DNA of 64,000 bases, from the NCBI GenBank assembly GCA_050486205.1, contig JBJHCW010000009.1, forward strand, positions 1 to 64,000. Direction: 5' to 3'. Shown here in pieces: positions 52,812 to 61,300 of this stretch. Made by a program: the position numbers and the translations under genes. The notes under the pieces were generated by a model. The model had not been told where the DNA came from. It saw nothing but the letters and a program-made list of their open reading frames with translations, and ran no database searches. Source of the stretch: PWQG01 sp050486205. Its GTDB lineage: Bacteria > Pseudomonadota > Gammaproteobacteria > Pseudomonadales > Pseudohongiellaceae. Position 1 is the stretch's first letter. Each line of letters begins with the position of its first letter.

Positions 52812-53558
52812 ATGACCGTACGACTATCAACAACGGTGGTATTGGCAGTGTCACTGCTGTCCTGCACGAGCGATCCGGATTACCCGCCGGAAGGCTTCAG
52901 TTCGATCGCCGATCTTGATCCGAGCATCGAGCTGGACATCCGTTATGTTGGCGCCAACAACTTCCTGGGGCGACCGGTCACTGGCTATGAAGGGGCAGCC
53001 TGCATTCTCAGTACGCCGGCGGCCATGGCTTTGCTGGATGTGCAGCAGGCGGCGAACGAACGGGGCCTGTCACTGAAGATATACGACTGCTTCCGTCCAC
53101 AGCGTGCGGTGGATGATTTTGTGCGCTGGGCCGCTGACCTTGATGATGAAGTGATGAAAGCATCCATGTATCCGGATGTGCCCAAGGACGAGCTGTTTTC
53201 GCGTGGTTATATTGCTGAACGTTCGGGCCACAGTCGCGGCAGTACTGTTGATCTGACCCTGGTGCCACTGGGCACGCAGCAGCCGGAGGTGGATCCCTTT
53301 GCGGGCTGGGATTGTCGTGGGGATGAAGCGTCGCGTTTCCCGGACAACAGTATCGATATGGGTACCAGTTATGACTGTTTTGATGCCTTGTCGCATACTG
53401 AGAATTCAGCGGTTGGTGAGGCTGCGATGGCAAATCGCCTGATGTTGCGCGAGTTGATGGACGATGCGGGGTTTGAGAATTATGTGAATGAGTGGTGGCA
53501 CTATACGCTGCGGGATGAGCCGTTTCCGGATACCTTTTTTGACTTCCCTGTGTTTTGA
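52812..53558 (+). CDS. D-Ala-D-Ala dipeptidase (VanX/DdpX family) lipoprotein
   Basis: A 248-residue zinc dipeptidase of family M15D. Lipobox LLSC (Cys18) after the signal predicts a periplasm-facing lipoprotein. Zinc and catalytic residues: SGHSRGSTVDLTL (His, Asp) and NEWWHYTL (Glu, His); KIYDCFRPQRAVDDF carries the conserved Arg. Likely role is splitting D-Ala-D-Ala from peptidoglycan turnover, as for DdpX; there are no van genes nearby, so glycopeptide resistance is not implied. GGAG lies about 10 bases before ATG 52812. Flanked on both sides by decayed genes. Confidence 0.88.
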   Translation: MTVRLSTTVVLAVSLLSCTSDPDYPPEGFSSIADLDPSIELDIRYVGANNFLGRPVTGYEGAACILSTPAAMALLDVQQAANERGLSLKIYDCFRPQRAVDDFVRWAADLDDEVMKASMYPDVPKDELFSRGYIAERSGHSRGSTVDLTLVPLGTQQPEVDPFAGWDCRGDEASRFPDNSIDMGTSYDCFDALSHTENSAVGEAAMANRLMLRELMDDAGFENYVNEWWHYTLRDEPFPDTFFDFPVF

Positions 53559-53568
53559 CTTTCTTGTG

Positions 53569-53896
53569 CCGTTTCAGGCGCAGGGTCTGGTGCAGCCGTG
53601 GCGCCCTCGCCTGCTGACGCTGGCAAGCGCAGAGCGGCATGACGAAGGTGGCTGGTTGGAGCCGCACTATGTGGCCGTGCCAGGTATGACGGCGCTGTGT
53701 AAAGCGATGGCGCTATGCAAAGGCGGCTGCCCTGCCCTCTCCTCAACTGCTGCTTGATGAAGAACTCAAGCTTGCCGCCTGTGGCGACTGGGCACAGGAC
53801 GGCCGTGTTGAAGGCGCTTTTTTGAGTGCGCATGAGCTCGGTGGTGCTTTGTTGGCTCGTATGGGTTTGGGTCAGGCTTCGATGATATCGCGTTAA
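53569..53896 (+). pseudogene. Remnant of a renalase-like FAD-dependent amine oxidase
   Basis: Two pieces in different frames. First GLVQPWRPRLLTL and GGWLEPHYVAVPGMTALCK, then, after a frame change and missing sequence, PSPQLLLDEELKLAACGDW and GRVEGAFLSAHELGGALLARM up to TAA 53894-53896. Both match conserved C-terminal blocks of renalase-like NAD(P)/FAD oxidoreductases (yVavPGM, CGDW...GRVEGAFLSG). The FAD-binding N-terminus is gone. It begins directly after the VanX-like stop, so a deletion joined them. Confidence 0.7.
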
Positions 53897-53939
53897 GTAC
53901 GCGCTGCCAGTTTGATCGATTCATCCCTTTCCTGTTTCA

Positions 53940-53987
53940 GTTGTAACAACGATTGTCACGCCTTCAGGGTAGGTGCCCAATGCACCC
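53940..53987 (+). promoter_or_regulatory. Upstream element, copy A (before the cupin gene)
   Basis: About 48 bases starting GTTGTAACAA (near-palindromic TTGT-A-ACAA) and including GTC, CGCC, TCAG and AGGTGCC blocks. It recurs at 56641-56688 with roughly three quarters of bases identical, allowing one gap. It lies about 85 bases before the cupin start and is a candidate operator for the regulator at 54575-56620. Confidence 0.55.
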
Positions 53988-54070
53988 GGTCGGTTCTGGC
54001 GAATGCGTTGAATTCGGTGCCGGCCACTGTTTGCAACACACCCCAGTATGAACTGAACGGAGAGAAACTC

Positions 54071-54532
54071 ATGTGCCTTCAAACCAGAACTACCCTTCTG
54101 AAAGCCACACTTACCCTCTTGTGTACCGGCGCACTGCTGGGCACATTATCAGCTTATGCCGGCGAGCAGGCCTTTATCTGGAATGCTGATGACACGGACC
54201 TTCAATGGGGTCCATGCCCTGAGTTTATGCCTGAAGGCTGTGGTCTCGCGGTGCTTCAGGGCGACCCGGCTGATCACAATGCGGACGTCTTTTTCCGTCT
54301 TCCCGGAGGAACCACAGCACCTCATCACTGGCACACCTCTGCCGAGCGTATGGTGCTGGTCTCGGGAACGATGGAGGTTGTTTACGATGGACAGGAGCCG
54401 GTGACACTGAGGCCTGGCACTTACGCCTATGGCCCGGCCAGGCTGCCACATGTAACGCATTGCCGTTCCGATGAGGACTGTGTGCTGTTTATTGCGTTTG
54501 AAAAACCTGTAGATGCGATCGGAACCGAGTGA
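54071..54532 (+). CDS. Exported cupin-domain protein
   Basis: A 153-residue protein with a signal peptide (LLKATLTLLCTGALLGTLSAYAGE). Single cupin barrel: motif 1 GGTTAPHHWHTSAERMVLVSG (given in parts: HHWH and the Glu in SAERM as metal ligands) and motif 2 PGTYAYGPARLPHVTHC (His). Two pairs of Cys (CPEFMPEGC; HCRSDEDC) suit the periplasm. ATG 54071 has GGAG about 8 bases upstream. The function may be metal-dependent binding or dioxygenase/isomerase activity. It is convergent with the TPR regulator, 42 bases apart. Confidence 0.85.
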   Translation: MCLQTRTTLLKATLTLLCTGALLGTLSAYAGEQAFIWNADDTDLQWGPCPEFMPEGCGLAVLQGDPADHNADVFFRLPGGTTAPHHWHTSAERMVLVSGTMEVVYDGQEPVTLRPGTYAYGPARLPHVTHCRSDEDCVLFIAFEKPVDAIGTE

Positions 54533-54574
54533 CGTAATGCAGCGGCATCCCGGTGCCAGCGCGACGGGGTGCCG

Positions 54575-56620
54575 TCAGGTCTTCCATGTCACCGGCGCGC
54601 GCGGGTCGGGTTGGTAGGAAAAATAGGTGCCGGTGCGTATCGTGCGCTTCAGGTGTTCACCCAGATCCGGATGATGCTCGGCTATCCGGCTCAGGGCGTA
54701 GCGCAAGGAGCGCGTGGCACTGGTACGTGCGCGTTCCAGGCCGTCACTGACGGTTCGCTCCCGGCCGTTCAGACCAACGCCGCGGCATAACTCGTCAACA
54801 AGAAACTGGCGATCGGCACGTGCGAGCTCCGCGCGGTGCAAATCATTGTTCGCCTCGGCCTCCGCGATGTCCTCGTCCGTTTCGGCAAGACGCTGTCGAT
54901 AGGCCTCGCGAGCCCTGGAGTCGAACACCTCCAGTCCGCATTGTGCATCCATCCGGGGAGCGCCCGATGAAGCGTCCACGGGTAGTGCTCCGCGCTCTAC
55001 CGCGACCAGGTCAAGAACGTGAAACTCCCGTTCCGGCTCCGCCATCAGTCGCTCCAGGTAACGCATGCCAATCAGGTCCTTCAAGCGGACGGTCTTGCCG
55101 CCGAAGGTTACCGTACGCGTATCCCCTTCGCGACAGAAAACGCAGCGATCGGGCTCCCGATACTGCTGCGAGGGTGCTTCAGGGCAGCCATTGCGGGCCA
55201 GCTTGGCCCAGGGCTCAGCATTGAGTTCCTCGAGCGTGCGGCAAGCGGCATTGAGCTCCAGTTCGGCCGTTTTGTTGTTGCCGGCCGCACGGTGTGCTGC
55301 CGCAAGCGCTACGCGCAGATTCGCGGCCTCAAATGGCATTCGCAGCGCCACCCACTCAACAACGGCTTCGCCAAGAAGCCGGATCGCTTCACTGTGCAGT
55401 CCATCGTGCAAGGCCAGGCGTCCTTTGGCGGCGAGGGCCGCGTTCTGCAATGTGCGGCTCTGGTAGGTACGGGCGATCTGCTCAAGGTCGGTTGCGGCAA
55501 TACGTGCCGTGCGCTCGTCTCCCGCGGCCAAGGCGATGACTACCTGGGCATCGCGCAGGGGCGCGCGCTGCAGGCCGCCGGAAGGTGGGCGCTCCTTGGA
55601 CGGGATATCAAAGGGGTGCTCAATCGCGTCCCCGATCATGGCATTGGCTTCATCTATACGTCCCTGGACCAGGCGCAGCAACGCAAGTCCGGGCTGCGGC
55701 AGCCAGGCATTCTGGTGCGCGGCCAAAAAAGCCTCTTCTGCCCCCACAAAATCACCCTTGCGCAGGCGTGCGTTGCCCAACTCAGTCAAGGGCCAGCCGT
55801 ACTCCCGGCGCATCCAGGGGCGCAGCTCTTCGCAGGCCAGCAGGGCCTCCTGCTCGGCGGCGTCACACGGCCCTCGCAGGCGCATGATTTCCGCCCGGTG
55901 TACCCGGCAGCGGCCGTGTAGGCCGCCGAATGCGGCCCCCTGGCGCCATCGCTCCATGGCCTCGGTCCATTGCTCAGCGCGATCGTGCTGCCCGATCCAT
56001 TGCATGGCACAAATAAGCTCGCACCACATCTGCCCCGAGGTCAGGGGGTCGAGGTTACCGGCGCTCAACTCCACGGCAACCTCATCCAGGGAGCTCAGTC
56101 CCTCATCAAGATACCCGTCGTGGATGCGGACTCTGGCAAAGGCCACCTGACCGATAATTGACGGGGGGCTCAGCCCATGCCTTTTTCCTCCCTCCATAGC
56201 CCTTTGTGCCCACTGCCCTGTCCCCGGCATGTCTCCGCACATCAGGCGCTCGTAGGTCCGCACTGCGGCCAGCCAGGCCCAGACCGGGCTGTCTGGCGCG
56301 TCCGCCACCAGGCATTCTGCTCGCGACAGCCAGGCGCGCACGGTGGCCATGAGGCCTGTATCCATCATGAGGTACATGCCAACCATGACCGCTGCGAAGG
56401 CTGCTTCGTGGGGGTGGTCGTCATCCAGGTGCAGGCGGTAGAGCTCCCCATAGGCCGCCAGCGTGTCTTCCAGATCACCGGCGCCATAGGCCGCCTGGGC
56501 CCGCAGTTCCAACAGCTCAGCCGAGGGTGGCAAGGAAGTTTCCGCGAGCAGCTTCTGTGCCCTGCAGAAGTCGCCAGCATCAAGAGCGGCCCGGATTGGC
56601 GATTGCTCCACTTTTGTCAT
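54575..56620 (-). CDS. Large TPR-type transcriptional regulator-like protein
   Basis: A 681-residue cytoplasmic protein. Residues 1 to about 460 are tandem helical repeats of TPR kind (LLELRAQAAYGAGDLEDTLA, then many AxxxGRLALHDG-like units). A short Cys pair (CVFCREGDTRTVTFGG) leads to a C-terminal domain: TVRLKDLIGMRYLERLMAEP, EFHVLDLVAVERG, AREAYRQRLAETDEDIAEAE, GLNGRERTVSDGLERARTSA and a final HPDLGEHLKRTIRTGTYFSYQP. This C-terminal part is the one found, to my knowledge, in large actinobacterial regulators. ATG 56620 has a weak ribosome site. It probably controls the cupin gene and the small frame across its own promoter. Confidence 0.72.
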   Translation of the reverse strand: MTKVEQSPIRAALDAGDFCRAQKLLAETSLPPSAELLELRAQAAYGAGDLEDTLAAYGELYRLHLDDDHPHEAAFAAVMVGMYLMMDTGLMATVRAWLSRAECLVADAPDSPVWAWLAAVRTYERLMCGDMPGTGQWAQRAMEGGKRHGLSPPSIIGQVAFARVRIHDGYLDEGLSSLDEVAVELSAGNLDPLTSGQMWCELICAMQWIGQHDRAEQWTEAMERWRQGAAFGGLHGRCRVHRAEIMRLRGPCDAAEQEALLACEELRPWMRREYGWPLTELGNARLRKGDFVGAEEAFLAAHQNAWLPQPGLALLRLVQGRIDEANAMIGDAIEHPFDIPSKERPPSGGLQRAPLRDAQVVIALAAGDERTARIAATDLEQIARTYQSRTLQNAALAAKGRLALHDGLHSEAIRLLGEAVVEWVALRMPFEAANLRVALAAAHRAAGNNKTAELELNAACRTLEELNAEPWAKLARNGCPEAPSQQYREPDRCVFCREGDTRTVTFGGKTVRLKDLIGMRYLERLMAEPEREFHVLDLVAVERGALPVDASSGAPRMDAQCGLEVFDSRAREAYRQRLAETDEDIAEAEANNDLHRAELARADRQFLVDELCRGVGLNGRERTVSDGLERARTSATRSLRYALSRIAEHHPDLGEHLKRTIRTGTYFSYQPDPRAPVTWKT

Positions 56621-56640
56621 CGCTCAGTTCTCTTGTTGCG

Positions 56641-56688
56641 GTTGTAACAAGAATCGTCGCGCCAATCAGTGCAGGTGCCAGGCGCAAC
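56641..56688 (+). promoter_or_regulatory. Upstream element, copy B (between regulator and small divergent frame)
   Basis: Same GTTGTAACAA start and ordered blocks (GTC, CGCC, TCAG, AGGTGCC) as copy A at 53940. It lies just behind the regulator start (56620) and in front of a short plus-strand frame at 56724, the expected place for autoregulation. Confidence 0.55.
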
Positions 56689-56723
56689 TGGCGGAAAACC
56701 CATTCAACACGGAGTATCTTGAC

Positions 56724-56819
56724 ATGAGTGACAAGCTTTTTGAATGGCGGTTGGTGGAAGCGGAACGGGGAAATATCGGAAGTGTTTATTCAGTGACCTT
56801 ACCTCTGCCGTTTCGCTAA
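56724..56819 (+). CDS. Short frame after element B, possible gene remnant
   Basis: A 31-codon frame (MSDKLFEWRLVEAERGNIG...) with a good GGAG 9 bases before ATG 56724 and stop TAA 56817-56819. It occupies the place relative to element B that the cupin gene has relative to element A. It may be the 5' stump of a truncated target gene or a genuine small peptide. The frame is too short to classify. Confidence 0.35.
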   Translation: MSDKLFEWRLVEAERGNIGSVYSVTLPLPFR

Positions 56820-56841
56820 AAGGGCGGCATCATGCTCGATC

Positions 56842-57807
56842 TCATCGAGCAAGTGGTACTATTTGGGGGGCAAGGTCACCTTCTGCCTGGACATTTGCCT
56901 GAGTGTGCCCAATGTGCATGGTGTACCGGCATCGCGGAAAATTCACACAACCCCAGAAAGGACTGCCGGTACCGGCCCTGGGTTGGCGACGCACCAGCTT
57001 CACGGCACAACTCGGGCAAGACGGCGTGGTGTAATCGCCTTTTGTTGCTTTCTGCAACAAGCTGAATTGCTCGTCGGCCTGCAACTTTGTCAGCATGCGA
57101 AGAAAGCCTTCGCCATTAATCAGCTTAATATGTTTACCCTTGGCGAATTCGCTGGCATCCACGGTGTAGTCTGACGTGGTAATGAAGATGCCCATCTTGC
57201 ATTCGAAATGGGTCATTATGCCGAGCAAGGCGCGAATATCCTGAACACCGACGGATTGTGATGCCCAGGCTTTACACTGGATGACGGCGAACAGTTCAGC
57301 CGGATTGCGGCGGTTGTAGAGGCAAACGTCCACACCACCATCCGCGCCGTGGTCTGTGACCTCGGCCCTGTACCCTTTCGCTCGGAAGTATCCGGCGCAC
57401 AGGTGTTCAAAGACCAGCCAGTCCAGGGACTTGATCAGGTCAAGCGACCAATTTTGCGGTGGAGCCGGTGTGGGTTGGTTTTCAAGTGGTGTTTGATTGA
57501 AAGATCTGCTGAAAAGTTCTTCCAGACCCTTGCGTTGGCTGGCGTTCAGCGCACGATTTATGCTCGAAACGTTATTATTGCGCGACGCGGCGCCTTTTTG
57601 GTTGCGCGGCGCAGTACCCCTGTTCTGGCCAGCCTTTGTTTTCATTGCTAGAAACACTGCCAGACACACAACAGGCAACATCAGGGCAAGAAATGCGTAA
57701 GTGAACAGAGGGTTCAGCCAATAGCTGATACCTACCACCGCACCTATGGCGATCACGCCGTCCAGGGCTTCGGGTTTTCGCCTGCGTCTGCGATAACGTC
57801 TCGCCAT
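56842..57807 (-). CDS. Membrane-anchored Mrr-type restriction endonuclease with zinc ribbon
   Basis: A 321-residue protein. A very basic start (MARRYRRRRRKPEALDG) leads to two helices (VIAIGAVVGISYWL, FLALMLPVVCLAVFLAM), a linker, then an Mrr-like PD-(D/E)XK nuclease domain: LVFEHLCAGYFRAKGY, HGADGGVDVCLY (Asp) and FAVIQCKAW (Gln-x-Lys). The C-terminus has a topoisomerase-type Cys4 ribbon (CPSC...WGCVNFPRC). Such proteins are taken to cleave foreign or modified DNA near the membrane, but housekeeping roles are possible. ATG 57807 is chosen over an earlier start; the ribosome site is weak. Confidence 0.82.
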   Translation of the reverse strand: MARRYRRRRRKPEALDGVIAIGAVVGISYWLNPLFTYAFLALMLPVVCLAVFLAMKTKAGQNRGTAPRNQKGAASRNNNVSSINRALNASQRKGLEELFSRSFNQTPLENQPTPAPPQNWSLDLIKSLDWLVFEHLCAGYFRAKGYRAEVTDHGADGGVDVCLYNRRNPAELFAVIQCKAWASQSVGVQDIRALLGIMTHFECKMGIFITTSDYTVDASEFAKGKHIKLINGEGFLRMLTKLQADEQFSLLQKATKGDYTTPSCPSCAVKLVRRQPRAGTGSPFWGCVNFPRCRYTMHIGHTQANVQAEGDLAPQIVPLAR

Positions 57808-57989
57808 ATGAACGCCCTGTTCGTGCCGATGAATTGTCAGGCATTGTATCGCAGGCATCGGTGGGATTGAGTGCGAGCACGATCACATTATGAACAGACT
57901 CCGACTCGTTCTGCATCACTCCACAGGAACTCTGACTTTATCATCTTGGAATGCAATCGGATGGAATACCCCTCACAAAGTACGCTAAA

Positions 57990-58157
57990 TCAAACGCCCC
58001 GCCCCCCCAGCAAGGTCACATATCCCCAGTCAACCATCTCTGTTTTGCGCCTTGTCTCGATCCAGGCAAATCCCTGCATCCTGTGTGCCTCTGTGTAGGC
58101 CCAGCGGGCAACCTCGAGCGAACTTTCAGGATCGGCGATAAACCCCGCCGATTGCAT
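57990..58157 (-). CDS. Short protein-like frame, possible gene remnant
   Basis: Within the roughly 570-base gap 57808-58379 one minus-strand frame reads like coding DNA: 55 codons from ATG 58157 (MQSAGFIADPESSLEVARWA...) to TGA 57990-57992. The same frame upstream, beyond a TAA near 58203, gives LVPAIILILIAVLSNLAKVK, a membrane-type segment, so this may be a gene broken by a stop. No ribosome site and no recognised family. The rest of the gap shows nothing I can name. Confidence 0.25.
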   Translation of the reverse strand: MQSAGFIADPESSLEVARWAYTEAHRMQGFAWIETRRKTEMVDWGYVTLLGGRGV

Positions 58158-58379
58158 CTGCTCGCCCAAGTCGTCGCCTATGCGCTGCTTAAAATCGGGG
58201 AATTACACATCTGCAGCCTTCACTTTGGCAAGGTTTGATAGCACGGCAATCAGGATGAGTATTATTGCTGGGACCAGATGAGTATCCTATTGCATAGGTC
58301 TTTATTGGCAAATGATGACATTCCACTTTAGCTTATCCGTGATTAAAAAGAGCGCCGTGCTTCGTTTTTGTGATACGCA

Positions 58380-61300
58380 TCAACGCAGCAACTCAAAGGT
58401 CACACTCATGGGCTTGCTGCCCTCATGCTTCTGGTACCGTACAGGCCCATGATAGACAAATGGAGCCGCCTTACCATTGAGTAGACGCTCTTCCCTGATA
58501 AACAGGTGAATCATGATCCCAAGTTTTGTATGATGAATGATCTCATTTCCTCGCCTGCTTTCAGGGTTTGTTTGATTCTGACTTTGCCAGTGGAAATGAT
58601 GTTCGTCTATCCAATGGTCGTGATACCGCAAGTCCGCCTGGCGACCGCGTTTATTGAGTGTTACAAGCAATATGTGAGCATTTGCGGAAGGAAGGACCAC
58701 GTGTCCGCTATGCCAGTTTCCGGGGTTAAACTCGACACCAAACAGGCCAGGTATTTCCTCTCGCATAAATGTTGAGCCAATGACCATCAGCAGCGGGTTG
58801 ATTACATTTACTAATCTCGCAAAGGTCCTAAATTGCTTATGTAGGTCGGGAGTTACGACGATGTCTTCATAGGCCGGATTGAATGCCACTAGTCGATCGG
58901 TTCCGTCAAGTTTTTCAGCCTTGCGCAATAGGTACTGGTTATCTCCTGCTGGGTCTTGGCGTTCAATCGCCAACACCTCTCCCTCAATCAGATCATTTTG
59001 ATCGAGACGTAATAACTCCAATAAAAGATAGTCACCGTCATGGATGGGATTGCTTCCCCCATCCATTGAGTCGCCTGAGGCCTTTGCTATGAAATGTCGA
59101 CTAGCTTCAGCAGGCAACATGCTGGCAGGTAAGCGTCGCACTTCGAGCGAATCTATTGTACTGGTGCGAAAATGGCCACAAGCGATTTTTAGGCTTGGAA
59201 AATACGAAAGCTCTAGCGATTCACGGGTTGGCGATTGATCTATGCTAACCACGTTGTTGCCAGGTCGAGCGATGTAAGTGGCCAGCCGATAATCAATCAA
59301 CTCTTGTACCAACTCAGTAAAGTCTGAAATTTTATCCTGGTCTACACTAAAACTAGGAACCAGTTGACCGCCGCTTACGCTGAAAAATCGACCATTGCAA
59401 CAGGCGGCGATCGGATTCCTTTTCCAATACGTTATCCAATCCGAAGGGCAGACTTTCATTGGCGCGTAGTCAGCCGGAAGGTCAGCTAGAAGTGGCCTAC
59501 GGCGCTGCAAGACTTGCCACGATCGCTTTGCCAAAAGTTCCAGATCAGGAGCGTTGCTCCACCCGCCTAGCTCTTGAAACGCCTCAAGCAAGACCATTTT
59601 GTAGCTTCTGGTCATAGCAGTGGTTTCGACTTCTCGAAGGAATTCCGAGAATTGTTCAACCATGGCTTTTCGAGATTCGTCCATTCCCTCTTCTTGTGAT
59701 GCGACGAGGCCAAACCAGTGGCCATGCTGCTGTCGCATGCGCTGAATGCTGGCACCAGAGCGATAGAATTCAGTCAATGTGGGGCGTCGGCCGAGCACGT
59801 CACACAGTGATTGGTAGTCATCAACAACACCTTCGCGAGTCAACGACTTAAGGAAGTTGATGAATCCTAACTCATAGTTGATGTAGCAACCGTCGGGCAG
59901 GTCCAGTCGCTCCCCGTCAAAGCGTTCTGCAAAGGCAGCCAGCTCGCTGTGATTCATGGCTTCATTCATCAGTGCCATCGGTTTGTGTAGAAAGCTCTGA
60001 TGGTTTGCAACAAAGTCCAACACAACTAATCTGTCCTTGTTCTGCGCTTTTCGTAGCCCACGACCCAGTTGTTGCAGGAAAAGGATCTTGGATTCCGTAG
60101 GTCGAAGCATCATCACAGTATCAATCTTGGGCAGGTCTACACCCTCATTAAAGAGATCAACGGAAAAAAGCACATTGAGCTCCCCACTCGCCAATTTCTC
60201 AATCGCCTCGCCGCGTGATAATTCCGAATCGGAATAGACTGCGGCGGCACTTACATCGTTTTGCAAGAAGTAACGCGCCATAAAATCAGCATGTCGTCTA
60301 GAAACACAAAACGCCAACGTTCTGCTTTGCGCTTTATCGTTCCATGTGCGTAGTGCGTGACGAGCCCTTCCCAGGGTTGCTAACTTATTGCTTAGCAGTT
60401 CCGGATCAAACTTACCGTTTCGCCAGGGGATACTTTTGTAGTCGACGCTTACGTCGAGTATTCCGTAGTAGTGAAACGGCACCAGTTGCTGTTCTTTAAC
60501 ACCGGCGAAGAGGTTGCTCTCATAGACGAGGTTGTCATCACAAAGGCTTAAAATATTGGCATTGTCCGTCCTATCTGGAGTGGCGGTAAGTCCAAGGAGG
60601 AAGGCTGGTTCGAAGTAATGTAGGAGTCGATGATACGTCGGTGCCGCTGCGTGGTGGAATTCGTCAACAACTATGTAATCGAAATACTGTTTGGAGAACC
60701 GCTCCAAGTGCTGCTCTTTGCCAAGCGTTTGAATGGAAGCGCACAGCATATCCACTTGTGTTTCACGTTGCTGTCCTCGATAAAAACCTATTCGAGCCGA
60801 AGGATTAATCCGCGCTAGAGTGTCAGCTGCTTGATTCAGGATTTCTTCTCGGTGGGCCACGAATAGCACTCTTCGCGCGCCAATCTGTTGTATATCAAAG
60901 GCAGCAAGCCAGGTTTTGCCTAAACCGGTTGCCAAAACAACCAAGCCTCGTTGATACCCTTCTTCACGAGAAGCGTACAGTGCTGCCAAGGCCTCTCTTT
61001 GGATGCTTGTGGGTGTGGGTGGTGGATCCTTCTCCGTGCTGCCTGGCTCTACGCTCTGTTGTGGGACCACACGACGTTGTTCGTATCGATCAATCCAGGC
61101 ATCGCTTAACTCGACACATGCGGGCGCCGAGAAAAGCTCATCAAAACGCTGGCTTGCCTCCCAGAACCCGTGGTCTCCCGGGTAATCTACGCGGTAATTC
61201 CATTCCAAGCCTGTTTGTAATGCCTGGCGGCTAATGTTGCTGGAACCGATAAAAGCTTTACCCCATGATGCGCCACCGTCACTTGTTCCGACGAATAAGT

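Noticed and set aside
52812..53558. Glycopeptide-resistance cluster
   Set aside because: The VanX-like gene is alone; no VanH, VanA-type ligase or VanRS partner is present, and the product is a lipoprotein.
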